Positions 1 to 7,372 of a stretch of DNA of 24,648 nt are shown here, piece after piece (position 1 is the first letter of the stretch; the number at the start of each line of letters is the position of its first letter). The notes under the pieces are model-generated. The model saw only the letters and a list, made by a program, of their open reading frames with translations, ran no database searches and was not told the DNA's origin. This stretch comes from a virus: positions 1 through 24,648 of IMG/VR virus record IMGVR_UViG_3300037584_001021; one strand, written 5' to 3'. The position numbers and the translations under genes are program-made.

Positions 1-1366
1 TTACATTTGATAATGTGTCTAGTGCAGATTCAAAGTAAGTTTCAAAATCAGTCAGTGCAACTTGCTTCATTGTACCTGCATCGTTGACTACAACTCTGTC
101 TGCATCTGCAAGAGTAGTTGAAGTTGCAGAAGTATTACCATCCATGATATTTAATTCTGTAGCTGTTGCGTCTACTGCAGCTAGTTTTGTAAAGTCAGCT
201 TGTACTAACCCAGATACACCATCTAGTAAATTAAGTTCTGTAGCTGTAGATGTTACATTAGTACCACCAATATCTAGTGTAGTTACAGATATCTCACCTG
301 CTACTGTTACTATGCCATTTGCTACAGTTATAAGGTCTGTATCGTCTGTGTGACCTATAGTTGTTCCATTTATAACAACGTCATCTATATCTAAAGAACC
401 ACCTGTAATTAAACCTGTAGTTGTGATTGTGGATGACCCTGTATCAATAGTTCCAAAGCCACTTGTAATGCTACCAGAATTTAACGCACCTACTGTTGTA
501 GCTGCTGTAGTTACAAGATTAGGCATTGCAGTTATTTCATCGTCAAAGTAAGCAGACAAGTCTGTGACTGCTACTTGCTTCATTGTACCACCATCATTGA
601 GTACAACTCTGTCTGCATCTGCTACTGTTGTTGAGGTAGCACTTGTGTCACCATCAAGTATGTTTATTTCAGCACCAGTAGATGTAATTGATGTGCCATT
701 GAAATCTATTGCATCTAAATATGCAACACCGTCAATGTATATATCTTTCCACTGTTGACTAGATGAACCTAAGTCATATGTATTGTCATCGTCAGGTATA
801 ATGTTAGAATCTACATCTGCACCAAACACAACATTGTCTGTGGCAGCGTCACCTAACGTCATTGTACCACCGTTGAATGTGGTTGTACCTGTTACGGTAA
901 GATTACCACCTATACCTAAGTTACCTGATATGTCAGCGTTACCATTTATGTCAATGGTAGTGGCTGCTATCTGTATTTCTGTGTCGGCTACGAGGTCGAG
1001 TTGTCCATCGGCACTGGAATTGATGTATATTGCTGTATCTCTGAATTGTAACTTCTCTGTAGAAGCAACAAGTATGTCGTCACTAAACTCAAAATAATCC
1101 TCGTCTTCCATCCATTTCATTACACCGTCATTGCTTTGACCGTCATATGTAACTGTTATATCTGTACCTGCTGTACCGTCACCAATTGTAAGAGATGTAC
1201 CTAATAATTTAGTTACAGGTCCACCTTCACCTGCAGTACCATCGTGAGTGTGACCTGAACTAGCTGCAAAAGCCGCAAGTAGTTGATCAAATTCATTATT
1301 GGTATCTGATGCTTGTATTACATCACCATCAGTATATGACGATTGTCTTGTATACGTTGCTCCCAT
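1..1366 (-). CDS. Tail fibre protein, N-terminal part (3' end outside window)
   Basis: The reading frame stays open from the ATG at 1366 to the left edge, giving at least 455 residues. The start overlaps the stop of the upstream tail gene as TAATG, with a GGAG ribosome site about 10 bases upstream. The N-terminus (MGATYTRQSSYTDGDVIQAS, then a G-H-T-H-D-G motif near residue 40) resembles the virion-attachment end of marine phage tail fibres. The rest is low-complexity beta-rich sequence full of Thr, Asp, Gly, Ser and Ala, with repeated units such as TELNLLDG, DGNTSATSTT and ADADRVV. A unit near residues 234-262 returns near residues 404-433, 171 codons later. This pattern fits a trimeric fibrous shaft that binds the host surface. 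The receptor-binding tip is not in the window. Confidence 0.8.
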   Translation of the reverse strand, partial: MGATYTRQSSYTDGDVIQASDTNNEFDQLLAAFAASSGHTHDGTAGEGGPVTKLLGTSLTIGDGTAGTDITVTYDGQSNDGVMKWMEDEDYFEFSDDILVASTEKLQFRDTAIYINSSADGQLDLVADTEIQIAATTIDINGNADISGNLGIGGNLTVTGTTTFNGGTMTLGDAATDNVVFGADVDSNIIPDDDNTYDLGSSSQQWKDIYIDGVAYLDAIDFNGTSITSTGAEINILDGDTSATSTTVADADRVVLNDGGTMKQVAVTDLSAYFDDEITAMPNLVTTAATTVGALNSGSITSGFGTIDTGSSTITTTGLITGGSLDIDDVVINGTTIGHTDDTDLITVANGIVTVAGEISVTTLDIGGTNVTSTATELNLLDGVSGLVQADFTKLAAVDATATELNIMDGNTSATSTTLADADRVVVNDAGTMKQVALTDFETYFESALDTLSNV

Positions 1367-3129
1367 TAACGTCTAGCTCCTAATTGATATTCCAACTGAA
1401 ATCCTTTGAGTGAATACGGATCAGTTGAACCTCCATCGTTTACTCTTAATGCTACTGCAAAACCTGAACCCTCTACAGGTTGTCTTACTAATGGTTGTGT
1501 AGGTCCTCCATATGTAGGTACGCCATATAATGATGTACCATAAATACCTGCAATGTCAGTTGAATCGAGGGGATAGGCTGCAGGTCTAGATGCAGTAGAA
1601 CTCTCATAATCATACCGAACAAAAAGGTCTGCGTCAATAATTGATTCAGGTTTGTAGTTCACGACTACTCTTTGCATGTGTTTTCTTATTCCCGGATCAT
1701 TCATTGTAAGGTCTGGACTGCGATACTTTCCGTTTATTGCAGTGCCATCAAATGTTGATCCTTCTTCTTGTCTGTATATGTAACCGTCAAAGCCACCATG
1801 AAGAACAAGAACATCTCCCACTAGTATAAATGTATCTGTGCAAGCAGGCTTGATGCCTTTTACTCTTGCAAACTCGTAGCCTTTTTGCCCACTCTGTTGA
1901 CCTTTGAGAACACAGATTAATCCTTCTGTTTTACTCTCAAGACCTCCTGCCTTAGAAAAGAACAAACGGTATTGTGTCTTCTGTGGAATAACAATTGACT
2001 CAAACACAGACGCATCAGTTATGTTGTCATCAAATATAGATTGCACGTTTGAACTTATAGTTCCCAACTCAACGTCACCGATTTTTGCTGTACCTGCAAC
2101 TGTACGCAAGCCATCAGGACCAAGAAAGATAAGATCACCAGCAAATTCTTGAATAGTCTTACCATTGATACATCCTATGTCTCTTGTTACAGCCGATACT
2201 GCGAAATCTGAACTTGAGCTACCTGATAATTTAAATATTCTATTTTCACAAAAGATAAATAAATTTTCACGGAATACTTTAAGTCCAACTACAGTGTCAT
2301 CAACTTTTATACTTCCTGCACCTGACCCAGAGCTAAACGCATCTTCATCGAATGGTTGACTAAATACTATTTCTTGTGGTGTACTAGACATGCCTGCGTA
2401 GAACATGTGTTCTCTAAAAGATGTGACAATACTTGCACCTGCTACAGAACTGGTACTTATATCAGTAGCTGCAATAGAAGTATTGAAGACTGTGGGTGCA
2501 TTTGTACCATCTACAACAACTATCTTATCATTGCCATCAAAGTTAAATCGTTCAAAAGAATACTTAGTGGCGTTAGTTCTACCTGTGTCTCTTTCAGTCC
2601 AATTCTCAGATACCACGTTTCTTGCTGAATCAGAAGAAGCCAAATGAGCTGCGGCACTTGTACCATTCGCCGCTCTAGTTACACCTGTAAATGTAGTAGC
2701 TGTAACTCCTGTATAAGTAAACTGTTCATTATCAATTTGTATTGTACCACTTGAACTAAATCCTGTAGTAGAATCAACAGTTATAGTTCCTGATCCTGTC
2801 ATGCCAGTTCCTTGAGCTATAGCATTAGTTGATCCTCTTGCTACCTCTGTAGAAGCAGAACTAAATATCTTTTCACCTCTTGCGGCAAGTATCTTGTTAG
2901 CAAAACTAGTTACCATAAGAACAGATTCATCTGATGAACTAGTGTGAGGTATTATTTGTTCTATATGTTTTTGATAGCCGTTTATTCTTCTGTAGCCACC
3001 CTCTATATCAGGTTCAAAGTTTTCTAACTGTATAGCTTGTCCGGGTTGCATGATAAATGTGGAACGGTTGGCAACTAAGCCACCCTCACAGATAAAAGGA
3101 AATGCAGCGGTTTCACTTAAGTCAGCCAC
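1366..3129 (-). CDS. P22 gp10-like tail stabilisation protein
   Basis: This 587-residue protein resembles the stabilisation or hub proteins that close the portal-tail channel of P22-like short-tailed phages. It starts with GTG at 3129, directly after the TAA of the adaptor gene, and AGGG lies about 8 bases upstream. The N-terminal region (MQPGQAIQLENFEPDIEGGY, residues 27-46) is the recognisable part. Residues 108-165 form an extra Gly/Thr-rich beta module (ITVDSTTGF, EQFTYTG, TRAANGTSAAAH) that I have seen inserted in other phage tail proteins. The rest is beta-rich, consistent with a propeller-like fold. Its place between adaptor and tail fibre supports the call. The assignment rests on family resemblance and gene order. 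Confidence 0.7.
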   Translation of the reverse strand: MADLSETAAFPFICEGGLVANRSTFIMQPGQAIQLENFEPDIEGGYRRINGYQKHIEQIIPHTSSSDESVLMVTSFANKILAARGEKIFSSASTEVARGSTNAIAQGTGMTGSGTITVDSTTGFSSSGTIQIDNEQFTYTGVTATTFTGVTRAANGTSAAAHLASSDSARNVVSENWTERDTGRTNATKYSFERFNFDGNDKIVVVDGTNAPTVFNTSIAATDISTSSVAGASIVTSFREHMFYAGMSSTPQEIVFSQPFDEDAFSSGSGAGSIKVDDTVVGLKVFRENLFIFCENRIFKLSGSSSSDFAVSAVTRDIGCINGKTIQEFAGDLIFLGPDGLRTVAGTAKIGDVELGTISSNVQSIFDDNITDASVFESIVIPQKTQYRLFFSKAGGLESKTEGLICVLKGQQSGQKGYEFARVKGIKPACTDTFILVGDVLVLHGGFDGYIYRQEEGSTFDGTAINGKYRSPDLTMNDPGIRKHMQRVVVNYKPESIIDADLFVRYDYESSTASRPAAYPLDSTDIAGIYGTSLYGVPTYGGPTQPLVRQPVEGSGFAVALRVNDGGSTDPYSLKGFQLEYQLGARR

Positions 3130-4194
3130 TTATACTGCCCTCATATAGTTCTTTCTGTTAATTAGTTCGACCCTCATCCGTTTGATACCGTCTTCGTATT
3201 CTTTGAGGGCGTATTGTGCTGTCTGTACATCAGACCTAAACATGTAGGTGTAGTACTTTGCACGTGCATTGACTATTGATTCAAATCTTGTTGGTATAAT
3301 ACCTGTGTCATCGTGAGCCGATAAATCAGTGTTTGTTACATAGTAATCAAACTTTAATGTTCTGTTGCTCGTGTCAGGTATTGGCGTAAGACCTAATTCG
3401 TCATTATATGTTGTATAAACAAATTCAGGATCAGCAAACTTATCTGTGTCTGGTCTGGCGTCTCGTTCTCTAAATTTTTCATTGTATTCTTCGTAAGACA
3501 GATATCTGAGTGGTATAGCTTTTATGTTCTCCATAAGTTGAACTAGCTTGACAAACGCTGCAGAACCTGCTGTTTCTGTAAATGTAACGTAGTGTGTTGT
3601 TGCTGTAGCTGTAAATGTAACTTCTGATAATAATACTTCGTTGCCACTTGCTATAGTAAGAGTAGATGACTTAGTTTGTGTGCCGCCTGAACTAGTACCT
3701 ATATCTAAAGTAAGTGTTGATCCACTAGTCTGTATGAGTACAACATAGGATTTACCTACAATTAGATCACTTACTTCTTGTGTTGCTTTTGCACTAGTAA
3801 GTAACAGCGTGTTACCAAACTTAGAACTTGCCGCAGGAGAGCCTGATACTGTAGTCCAGTTAGTAATACTGGCTGAACCTGCTATCTCAAAGTCACCATT
3901 GCGTATATAATCTTTTGGTTGAAGAAACACATTATCATAGTCGATGTACTTAAGTGTAGATGCTATTGATGCAAAACTATATAACTGTTTACCTGCAATT
4001 GCATCAACCGAACCTTCTGCTCTTGTAAAGGGCCAGTTAAGTTCAGAGTTGAGTATATCAGATATAGCTCTGTTAATGTAATCTTTTACAGTAGTCTGTA
4101 CACCTCTAGAACTTGTAAAGTTAGAACTAGTTAACTCTACTTCGTTCATATCTCTTAGTACATTATTGACTAGGGTAAGATATGTGCTTGCCAT
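3130..4194 (-). CDS. Head-tail adaptor (gp11/gp4-type) with inserted beta-sandwich domain
   Basis: The protein has 354 residues. The helical N-terminus (residues 1-60, TYLTLVNNVLRDMNEVE, then VKDYINRAISDILNSELNWPF) and the C-terminal half (from about residue 224, with YLSYEEYNEKFRERD) resemble the adaptor proteins that sit under the portal in short-tailed phages. Residues 97-222 look like a separate domain: RNGDFEIAGSASITNW followed by alternating Ser/Thr-rich strands, the usual look of a carbohydrate-binding-module-type beta sandwich. It interrupts the adaptor between strands that otherwise read on. The start ATG has only a weak ribosome site and follows the upstream stop by three bases, so coupling is likely. 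The adaptor role is inferred from fold pattern and gene order. Confidence 0.65.
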   Translation of the reverse strand: MASTYLTLVNNVLRDMNEVELTSSNFTSSRGVQTTVKDYINRAISDILNSELNWPFTRAEGSVDAIAGKQLYSFASIASTLKYIDYDNVFLQPKDYIRNGDFEIAGSASITNWTTVSGSPAASSKFGNTLLLTSAKATQEVSDLIVGKSYVVLIQTSGSTLTLDIGTSSGGTQTKSSTLTIASGNEVLLSEVTFTATATTHYVTFTETAGSAAFVKLVQLMENIKAIPLRYLSYEEYNEKFRERDARPDTDKFADPEFVYTTYNDELGLTPIPDTSNRTLKFDYYVTNTDLSAHDDTGIIPTRFESIVNARAKYYTYMFRSDVQTAQYALKEYEDGIKRMRVELINRKNYMRAV

Positions 4195-4197
4195 GTA

Positions 4198-4407
4198 TTA
4201 CTTACTTTCAGGAGTATCAATCTCTTTCGGATTGCTGTCAGTCACTATTTTGTTGAGTAACTGTAACTTTTGATCTGTTATGACTATGTCAGTGATTGCC
4301 TTATCTATTGCGTTCAAAGGTGGATTAGCACTGTTTAATAGTCCTGTAGCATTATCTATATCTAACTTGTATTGGAAAGCTAATGCTTGTGCTGCTAATT
4401 GTTTCAT
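4198..4407 (-). CDS. Small hypothetical protein, helical
   Basis: I choose the ATG at 4407 because a strong AGGGAG ribosome site lies 7 bases before it. An in-frame ATG at 4437 has no such site and falls inside a predicted promoter. The product has 69 residues (MKQLAAQALAFQYKLDIDNA to KEIDTPESK) and is mostly amphipathic helix with no membrane segment and no cysteine. It ends three bases before the adaptor gene, suggesting a small virion or assembly factor. I do not recognise a family. Confidence 0.65.
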   Translation of the reverse strand: MKQLAAQALAFQYKLDIDNATGLLNSANPPLNAIDKAITDIVITDQKLQLLNKIVTDSNPKEIDTPESK

Positions 4408-4428
4408 AAAAAAACTCCCTGTTGCTAA

Positions 4429-4457
4429 ATTATACACATAAACAATATAAAAAGCAA
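4429..4457 (-). promoter_or_regulatory. Internal sigma70-type promoter for the tail genes
   Basis: On the minus strand TTGCTT (4452-4457) and TATAAT (4429-4434) are separated by exactly 17 bases. The predicted start, near 4422, leaves the AGGGAG ribosome site of the next gene intact. The element fills the 54-base gap between two otherwise closely packed genes. It would let adaptor, stabilisation protein and tail fibre be transcribed separately from the head genes. Confidence 0.55.
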
Positions 4458-4461
4458 GAGT

Positions 4462-5208
4462 TTATTTAGCTATACTACGTAGACTCTCCATGACTTGATC
4501 TATGTTAGGTTCTTTTGAGTTAGGATTGTGTAGGCATTTGTATTGTTTTGGACATCCTATACGTACATCTGTAAACTCTAACTCGTATGTTTTATTAGCA
4601 CCTTCATATATACAAGCCATTTTATCTTTAAACACTTTTTGTTTTTTTAATCGACATGTAACATAAACGTTTTTCTTAATCATGCCTTGATGTATTTTTT
4701 GTTGTCTTGTATAGTTTTTCGATTTGTACTCGTAAGCAAACGCTTTGAATGAAACTACAATTCCTATAAACAAGACTGCAACTACACAAAAAACTATGGC
4801 AACGGTTTGTAGCACATCTACTACTTCTTTTTGTTTTTGTCTTGCTTCTATCTTTTGTAGTCTTCGTGCTTCTTTAGCTTCATTAATCTTACTAGCTCTT
4901 TCAGCTATAATCTCATCCCACGCAGTAGGACCAAATCTAAGATTAATTATTTGCTTTAGCTCGTTACGTTTTTCTTCTAATAATTTACGATCTATAAAAT
5001 CTGTGGCTGAACTTTCTACTGAACCAAACTGCTCTGCTATAGACATACCTTTACCAGCTTTTTTATTCATCTGTGCTTCGCCTGTAAAGAAGCCATCTAT
5101 CTGTTTAGCTATATCTTTGATGTCGTTTGCTGTACCAATGTTTGATTTTATAAAGTCAACGCTTTTTTGTACTAATGCGATACCCGTTAATATTTCAGCG
5201 ACTACCAT
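4462..5208 (-). CDS. Single-pass membrane protein with four-cysteine C-terminal domain
   Basis: This 248-residue protein has a helical, charged N-terminal half (residues 1-128), one clear membrane segment (about 129-156, DVLQTVAIVFCVVAVLFIGI), and a basic C-terminal domain with cysteines at 185, 199, 219 and 225. The four cysteines suggest disulfides if that domain lies in the periplasm. I recall similar unnamed proteins in uncultured marine phages, but no function. The gene begins inside the stop of the preceding gene (TAATG) and lies downstream of the lysozyme, so a role in lysis or envelope interaction is possible. It is not a standard spanin: the membrane segment is central, and there is no lipobox or signal peptide. 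Confidence 0.7.
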   Translation of the reverse strand: MVVAEILTGIALVQKSVDFIKSNIGTANDIKDIAKQIDGFFTGEAQMNKKAGKGMSIAEQFGSVESSATDFIDRKLLEEKRNELKQIINLRFGPTAWDEIIAERASKINEAKEARRLQKIEARQKQKEVVDVLQTVAIVFCVVAVLFIGIVVSFKAFAYEYKSKNYTRQQKIHQGMIKKNVYVTCRLKKQKVFKDKMACIYEGANKTYELEFTDVRIGCPKQYKCLHNPNSKEPNIDQVMESLRSIAK

Positions 5209-5390
5209 TATCTTTTCCTCATTGGTTTACAATATGCAGTTATTTGTAAGTTAGGTCCTTCCTTTTGTGGTATTGAAGGTTGCTTGTGTAATCTTTCTGC
5301 AAAGTACAAGCACTCATCTATGTTATCGAAAGTTTGTGTTTGGTCTATTACTCTTAATCCCATCATAAACACTAACACAAATTCAATCAT
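5208..5390 (-). CDS. Small hypothetical protein with hydrophobic N-terminus
   Basis: A 60-residue product with a short hydrophobic N-terminal stretch (MIEFVLVFMMGLRV), which may be a signal or a membrane contact, followed by a compact domain with cysteines at 27 and 54. Its start overlaps the lysozyme stop as ATGA and its stop overlaps the next start as TAATG, so it is coupled on both sides. It has the same overall plan as the small protein at 18979-19188. I recognise no named family. Confidence 0.65.
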   Translation of the reverse strand: MIEFVLVFMMGLRVIDQTQTFDNIDECLYFAERLHKQPSIPQKEGPNLQITAYCKPMRKR

Positions 5391-5869
5391 AACTCCCCAG
5401 TTTTCATAGCTTCAGATAATCGTACTGCACGATTACCTACTTGATTTGCCCATCTTGAATCAAGCATTTCATCACAAGCTAAAGGATAGTTTACTTTTTC
5501 TATAGCCATCCACATGTTTTTAAATTGCATAAGACGAGGAACACCCATGTTAAATGCCATGTCAACAAGTACCATCTGTCTAACATCAGTCAGTTGGTTT
5601 ACAATTGATTTGTTAGCAAGTAATTCTTTTTCTACGATAGCTATGTCATTCATACAGAGATAATATGCTTCTTCTTCTGTAAGACCTTTCTCGTAGATAT
5701 CTTCTATAGTTTTATTTATAAACAGTAGCTCTCCATCCGTAATACCTCTGTCTTCTAAATTTCTACCGATGCCTACCGTATCTATGCCAAGATGATCTTG
5801 ATAAACAGTAAGAACTATACCCTCGTGTAAAGCTATCATCTTTACTAGTTCATCACGATCATATTTCAT
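5387..5869 (-). CDS. Endolysin, T4-type lysozyme (GH24 muramidase)
   Basis: This 160-residue protein cuts the glycan strands of peptidoglycan at the end of infection. The T4 lysozyme catalytic triad is visible with its normal spacing: Glu16 (LHEG), Asp25 (YQDHLG) and Thr31 (DTVGIG), matching Glu11, Asp20 and Thr26 of T4. Length is normal for the family. There is no signal peptide, so release should depend on a holin, and a holin-like gene lies about 1 kb upstream in the same operon. AAGGA stands 7 bases before the ATG, which overlaps the preceding stop as ATGA. This is one of the firmest calls in the window. Confidence 0.95.
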   Translation of the reverse strand: MKYDRDELVKMIALHEGIVLTVYQDHLGIDTVGIGRNLEDRGITDGELLFINKTIEDIYEKGLTEEEAYYLCMNDIAIVEKELLANKSIVNQLTDVRQMVLVDMAFNMGVPRLMQFKNMWMAIEKVNYPLACDEMLDSRWANQVGNRAVRLSEAMKTGEL

Positions 5870-6096
5870 GCTTTTTTCCTTGTCGTCTTACGTTTTCTAC
5901 CCGATGCAGTAACAGACCATTTAACTGCTTTAGGTCCTGTTTTCTTTTTGGCTTCAGCTTTAGTTATCTTGCCTGCAACTTTCTTTGGTCTACATGCAGG
6001 ATATGGTCGTGTTTTCTTTTCTTTGCCAGAACGACCACATTTCTTGCCCGTCTTAACATCTCGCCAATCTTCTTTAAACCATTTGGTTAGGCTCAT
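5866..6096 (-). CDS. Small basic protein, DUF5872-like
   Basis: The frame opens at 6138, but I start at the ATG at 6096. The product then begins MSLTKWFKEDWRDVKTGKKC, the form I know from related small phage proteins, and the ATG overlaps the stop of the upstream gene as ATGA. The 76-residue product is very rich in Lys and Arg. Its core is a Trp-Phe-Lys-Glu-Asp-Trp stretch followed by Cys-Gly-Arg and Tyr-Pro-Ala-Cys-Arg-Pro. The family name is from memory. The function is unknown; the charge suggests nucleic-acid or membrane contact. Confidence 0.7.
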   Translation of the reverse strand: MSLTKWFKEDWRDVKTGKKCGRSGKEKKTRPYPACRPKKVAGKITKAEAKKKTGPKAVKWSVTASGRKRKTTRKKA

Positions 6097-6263
6097 GCGT
6101 ATCCACCACCACGTTTCTTGTAGGTACGCACAAGCCATGCGTTTGCATATGCACTAGGATAGACCTTAAATTTCTTTTTTGCTTCTGATTTTACTCTAGA
6201 ATACAATGAAGGATTTGTTGGTTTAGAGCCACTTTTCTTTTTAGTTTTCTTTTTAACTGCCAT
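6093..6263 (-). CDS. 56-residue basic protein (YPSAYAN motif)
   Basis: This short gene codes for a protein starting MAVKKKTKKKSGSKP with a C-terminal core (SLYSRVKSEAKKKF, KVYPSAYANAWLV, YKKRGGGY). I recognise that core as a recurrent motif in small marine phage proteins. A weak AAAGG ribosome site precedes the ATG. Its stop overlaps the next start (ATGA). The lysine run at the N-terminus and aromatic C-terminus resemble the neighbour at 5866-6096, so the two may be a functional pair. No function is known to me. Confidence 0.7.
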   Translation of the reverse strand: MAVKKKTKKKSGSKPTNPSLYSRVKSEAKKKFKVYPSAYANAWLVRTYKKRGGGYA

Positions 6264-6264
6264 G

Positions 6265-6441
6265 TTACGCCTTTGCTTTCTTTGCTTTGGCTTGTGCTGT
6301 TTTAGATAAGTCTTTCATGTGGAACAAAGCTTTACTTGATTTTGTATGGTTTTTACCACTGTGCAAAGTGCCATCCTTCATCTTGTGTGTTGCACCTTTG
6401 TACAACGTTCCATTCTTTAAATAGTGTTTTACGCCTTTCAT
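6265..6441 (-). CDS. 58-residue basic protein (GVKHYLKNG motif)
   Basis: The product reads MKGVKHYLKNGTLYKG, then a His/Lys/Thr-rich centre and an Ala/Lys tail (DLSKTAQAKAKKAKA). I recognise similar sequences as small uncharacterised proteins of marine phages. The start overlaps the holin-like gene's stop as TAATG. It is one of three consecutive tiny, strongly basic proteins between the holin-like gene and the lysozyme. Function unknown. Confidence 0.7.
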   Translation of the reverse strand: MKGVKHYLKNGTLYKGATHKMKDGTLHSGKNHTKSSKALFHMKDLSKTAQAKAKKAKA

Positions 6442-6833
6442 TATTTCTTCCCCATTAGTTTCATTGCTTGTCCTACACCTTTAATTCCAAATGAGCTACT
6501 TACAGCTATAAATAAAAGGTACTGATACCAATCAGGCAGAGTATTGAGTACTTCAAAGCCTGTTCTTACGTATTCTGTCATACTAGGTATGAATACTAAA
6601 ATTGCTGGAGCAAGGAGGACAACTAAAGCAAATTCATCTTTCCAACTTGCATCTGTGGCATCAGCCATAGACTTTTCCCACGCTACCTCGCCTGTTGCTA
6701 CTTTCTCTGCAACAACTGCTTTAGCTCTAGCTTGTGCTACTTTAGCTTGACCGTCAGCCTTCACTTTTTCTACCTTGCTGTTCATCCAAGAACCTGCAAG
6801 ATTGGCTATAGGTCCTATTAACGCTGTGAGCAT
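6441..6833 (-). CDS. Putative holin, 3-TM-holin-like
   Basis: Two in-frame ATGs lie six bases apart at 6839 and 6833. AAGGG directly abuts the first but stands six bases before the second, so I start at 6833 (130 residues). An Ala/Lys-rich helical region (about residues 20-60) leads to the sequence ASWKDEF, then two hydrophobic segments (FALVVLLAPAILVFIP and YLLFIAVSSSFGIKGVG) and a short basic end. The layout resembles the three-TM holin family of Gram-negative phages, in which the Trp-Lys-Asp-Glu stretch precedes the membrane part. It would open the inner membrane for the lysozyme. A structural role is possible but less likely. Confidence 0.6.
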   Translation of the reverse strand: MLTALIGPIANLAGSWMNSKVEKVKADGQAKVAQARAKAVVAEKVATGEVAWEKSMADATDASWKDEFALVVLLAPAILVFIPSMTEYVRTGFEVLNTLPDWYQYLLFIAVSSSFGIKGVGQAMKLMGKK

Positions 6834-6964
6834 GTGCATCCCTTTTTAGTAAACCTACTGTCAATCCACACTTTACCGTAGTACAGAATAAATAACCACG
6901 CAGTAAACAACGCACCTTCTAAGTACGATAAATCATTCCACGCATCTAATACCATATTCTCCAT
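6818..6964 (-). CDS. 48-residue membrane peptide upstream of holin
   Basis: The ATG at 6964 has a good ribosome site (AAGGGAG, 7 bases upstream). The product starts MENMVLDAWNDLSYLEGALF and has one hydrophobic segment (ALFTAWLFILYYGKVWI), then a basic, cysteine-containing tail. It overlaps the holin-like gene by 16 bases and its own start overlaps the previous stop (TGATG). A one-segment peptide coupled to a holin could be a partner or antiholin, but that is inferred only from position. Confidence 0.6.
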   Translation of the reverse strand: MENMVLDAWNDLSYLEGALFTAWLFILYYGKVWIDSRFTKKGCTCSQR

Positions 6965-7071
6965 CAAATTCTCCCTTGTGACTTATGTAACTGTTTTACG
7001 TATTGTCTGTAGAATTTATTGCTTATTTTGTTTAATATCTTAAACATTGTAAAATTAATTGTTGCTAACAT
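6964..7071 (-). CDS. Possible 35-residue (or 27-residue) basic peptide
   Basis: The ATG at 7071 gives 35 residues (MLATINFTMFKILNKISNKF and onward, ending HKSQGRI); an ATG at 7047 would give 27. The stop TGA shares bases with the next ATG (TGATG), and the start overlaps the preceding stop by seven bases, so it fits the chain of coupled genes. The ribosome site is weak. The evidence is packing and lack of any other content in this stretch; it may not be translated. Confidence 0.4.
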   Translation of the reverse strand: MLATINFTMFKILNKISNKFYRQYVKQLHKSQGRI

Positions 7072-7352
7072 TTCCATCTTCTTCTTGCCTGCCTTAAACG
7101 ACTGTTCGGGTCTTTTGCCGCTTTAGGAAACTTTTTCATTTGTCCTGCACTTCTTGCACAATAGGACTTTCTACGTTTGGCAGCCTTGCTACCTTTCTTT
7201 ACTTTACCTGTAACTGCTGTCTTAAGCTTTGATCCGGGATTATCCCTTCTGTACTTAGCTACACCTTTTTTAGTCATACCTGCACCCGACTTAGTTGGGC
7301 GTTTATGACCACCTTTGATGGTGTGACCTTTCATTGTACCTTTTTCAGACAT
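7065..7352 (-). CDS. Small basic protein with conserved C-terminal ARR-WKC motif
   Basis: A 95-residue, very basic protein. The N-terminal half is Gly/Lys-rich (GTMKGHTIKGGHKRP). The C-terminal part (KRRKSYCARSAGQMKKFPKA, then DPNSRLRQARRRWKC) is a short conserved domain I have seen in many phage and some giant-virus proteins, named DUF6321 if memory is right. Cysteines near residue 66 and at the last residue could bind metal or form a disulfide. GAGGT lies before the ATG. Its place just after the decoration-type gene suggests a DNA-packing or minor head protein, but there is no direct evidence. Confidence 0.7.
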   Translation of the reverse strand: MSEKGTMKGHTIKGGHKRPTKSGAGMTKKGVAKYRRDNPGSKLKTAVTGKVKKGSKAAKRRKSYCARSAGQMKKFPKAAKDPNSRLRQARRRWKC

Positions 7353-7372
7353 TGTTACCTCATAATTATCAA

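Noticed and set aside
84-1097. Three plus-strand reading frames opposite the tail fibre
   Set aside because: They are low-complexity antisense of the repetitive Thr/Asp/Ala fibre sequence and lack ribosome sites; the minus-strand frame is continuous through all of them.
5866-6138. Using the upstream ATG at 6138 for the DUF5872-like protein
   Set aside because: That would place 14 atypical residues before the conserved start and run through the end of the 56-residue gene; the ATG at 6096 overlaps that gene's stop as the other genes in the chain do.
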